Shown piece after piece: positions 5,859 to 6,223 of a stretch of DNA of 6,223 bases (within the stretch, counting starts at the first letter, position 1; every line of letters begins with the position of its first letter). The stretch comes from JALHNF01 sp039809305 (GTDB taxonomy: Bacteria > Patescibacteriota > Minisyncoccia > Phycocordibacterales > UBA5272): contig JBDHUT010000033.1 of the NCBI GenBank assembly GCA_039809305.1, positions 1-6,223 of the forward strand, read 5' to 3'. The notes beneath the pieces were generated by a model, which saw nothing but the letters and a program-made list of their open reading frames with translations, ran no database searches and was not told where the DNA came from. The position numbers and the translations under genes are program-made.

Positions 5859-5901
5859 TCCCCTAGTACCTTTTGTATACATAAAATAAACATACACATC
5901 T

Positions 5902-6223
5902 ATGACCCCCAAACTCCTTCCCACAGCTCTCATCCTAGGTTGTGTCACCCTCCTTGCCTTTGCCTTTATCATCCCTTCAAACACTCCTCAACCCGCCTCC
6001 ACCGCCTACGCTCAATCAACCCCAAGCGTTTCTTTCACACAAGAAGAAGTACAGGGTAAAGAAGGCTCCACTATCTACCTCCGAGTAAAACTAGACACCC
6101 CCGTCACTAAAACAACCAAAGTAACCATTACACTCACTCCTGACCAAGGTACAACAAGTAGAGACATCCCAGGACTCACAGGCACTAAAACAGTCACTTT
6201 CTACAAGAATGGTACACAAACAA
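5902..6223 (+). CDS. Exported protein with probable Calx-beta-like domain, 3' end beyond window
   Basis: The frame is open from ATG 5902 to the window edge, giving 107 whole codons. A signal peptide is clear: 'MTPK', a hydrophobic stretch at about 5-24, a Pro/Ser/Thr-rich linker, and 'STAYAQS' with likely cleavage after Ala37. A Cys at residue 14 follows 'LILG' and faintly resembles a lipobox, but it is in mid-helix, so signal peptidase I is preferred. Residues 42-107 have the alternating beta pattern of a Calx-beta domain: 'SVSFTQEEVQGKEGSTIYLR' (42-61), a strand around 'KVTITLTP' (73-80), Asp88, then 'KTVTFYKNGTQT' (96-107), matching the usual F..EG...V.L and VTF..G landmarks. Such domains occur in surface adhesins and can bind calcium. 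Codons are unusual for this window: third positions are mostly C, A or T with almost no G. The ATG has T at -1 and no Shine-Dalgarno sequence. Full length and C-terminal anchor are unknown. Confidence 0.78.
   Translation, partial: MTPKLLPTALILGCVTLLAFAFIIPSNTPQPASTAYAQSTPSVSFTQEEVQGKEGSTIYLRVKLDTPVTKTTKVTITLTPDQGTTSRDIPGLTGTKTVTFYKNGTQT

Noticed and set aside
5866..5895. Possible dif-like or palindromic site around GTATAC (5875-5880) near the skew change
   Set aside because: The arms do not match the XerC/XerD consensus halves well enough and the palindrome is only six bases.
5829..6059. 76-codon + strand open frame overlapping the last gene
   Set aside because: It is His/Pro/Arg-rich, lacks domain character, and overlaps in another frame the gene that has a clear signal peptide and beta-domain pattern.

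Overview
The window looks like a chromosomal piece from a Candidate Phyla Radiation (Patescibacteria) bacterium, most likely Parcubacteria/Paceibacteria. This is inferred from four things. uL30 (rpmD) is missing between uS5 and uL15. uS5 carries a long Gly/Arg-rich N-terminal extension. The adenylate-kinase-like protein has an altered 'DGTPR' motif. Several small membrane or exported proteins of a Parcubacteria style follow. All genes are on the + strand and all nine visible stop codons are TAA.

Positions 1-2851 hold the distal end of the spc ribosomal-protein operon: rplR (5' truncated), rpsE, rplO and secY, packed 3-9 bases apart and closed by a strong hairpin-plus-T-run terminator at 2817-2851. 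Positions 2895-5044 hold a second transcription unit. It opens with an extended -10 promoter that would start the mRNA exactly on the GTG of an adenylate-kinase-family gene. It continues with map (methionine aminopeptidase), a 70-residue two-helix membrane protein and a membrane-anchored protein with a bacterial PH-like (bPH2) domain, spaced 5, 3 and 3 bases apart. The usual infA-rpmJ-rpsM-rpsK-rpsD-rpoA-rplQ block does not follow map.

Positions 5065-6223 hold two genes for exported proteins. The first is a small Cys-rich, Asn/Asp-rich protein with a Ca-loop-like segment between two cysteines. The second, with its own likely promoter at 5829-5858, begins with a signal peptide and continues into what looks like a Calx-beta-type beta-sandwich before running off the window. 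Base composition changes within this part: upstream genes have more G than C on the + strand, while from about 5460 onward C strongly exceeds G.

Functionally the window joins protein synthesis (ribosomal proteins), membrane insertion and export (SecY), nucleotide balance (Adk-like) and N-terminal methionine removal (Map) with envelope and exported proteins of unknown role. I see no CRISPR array, insertion sequence, tRNA, rRNA or obvious defence system. The most distinctive signals are translation initiation without Shine-Dalgarno sequences, a predicted leaderless kinase mRNA, and the exported-protein pair at the end.
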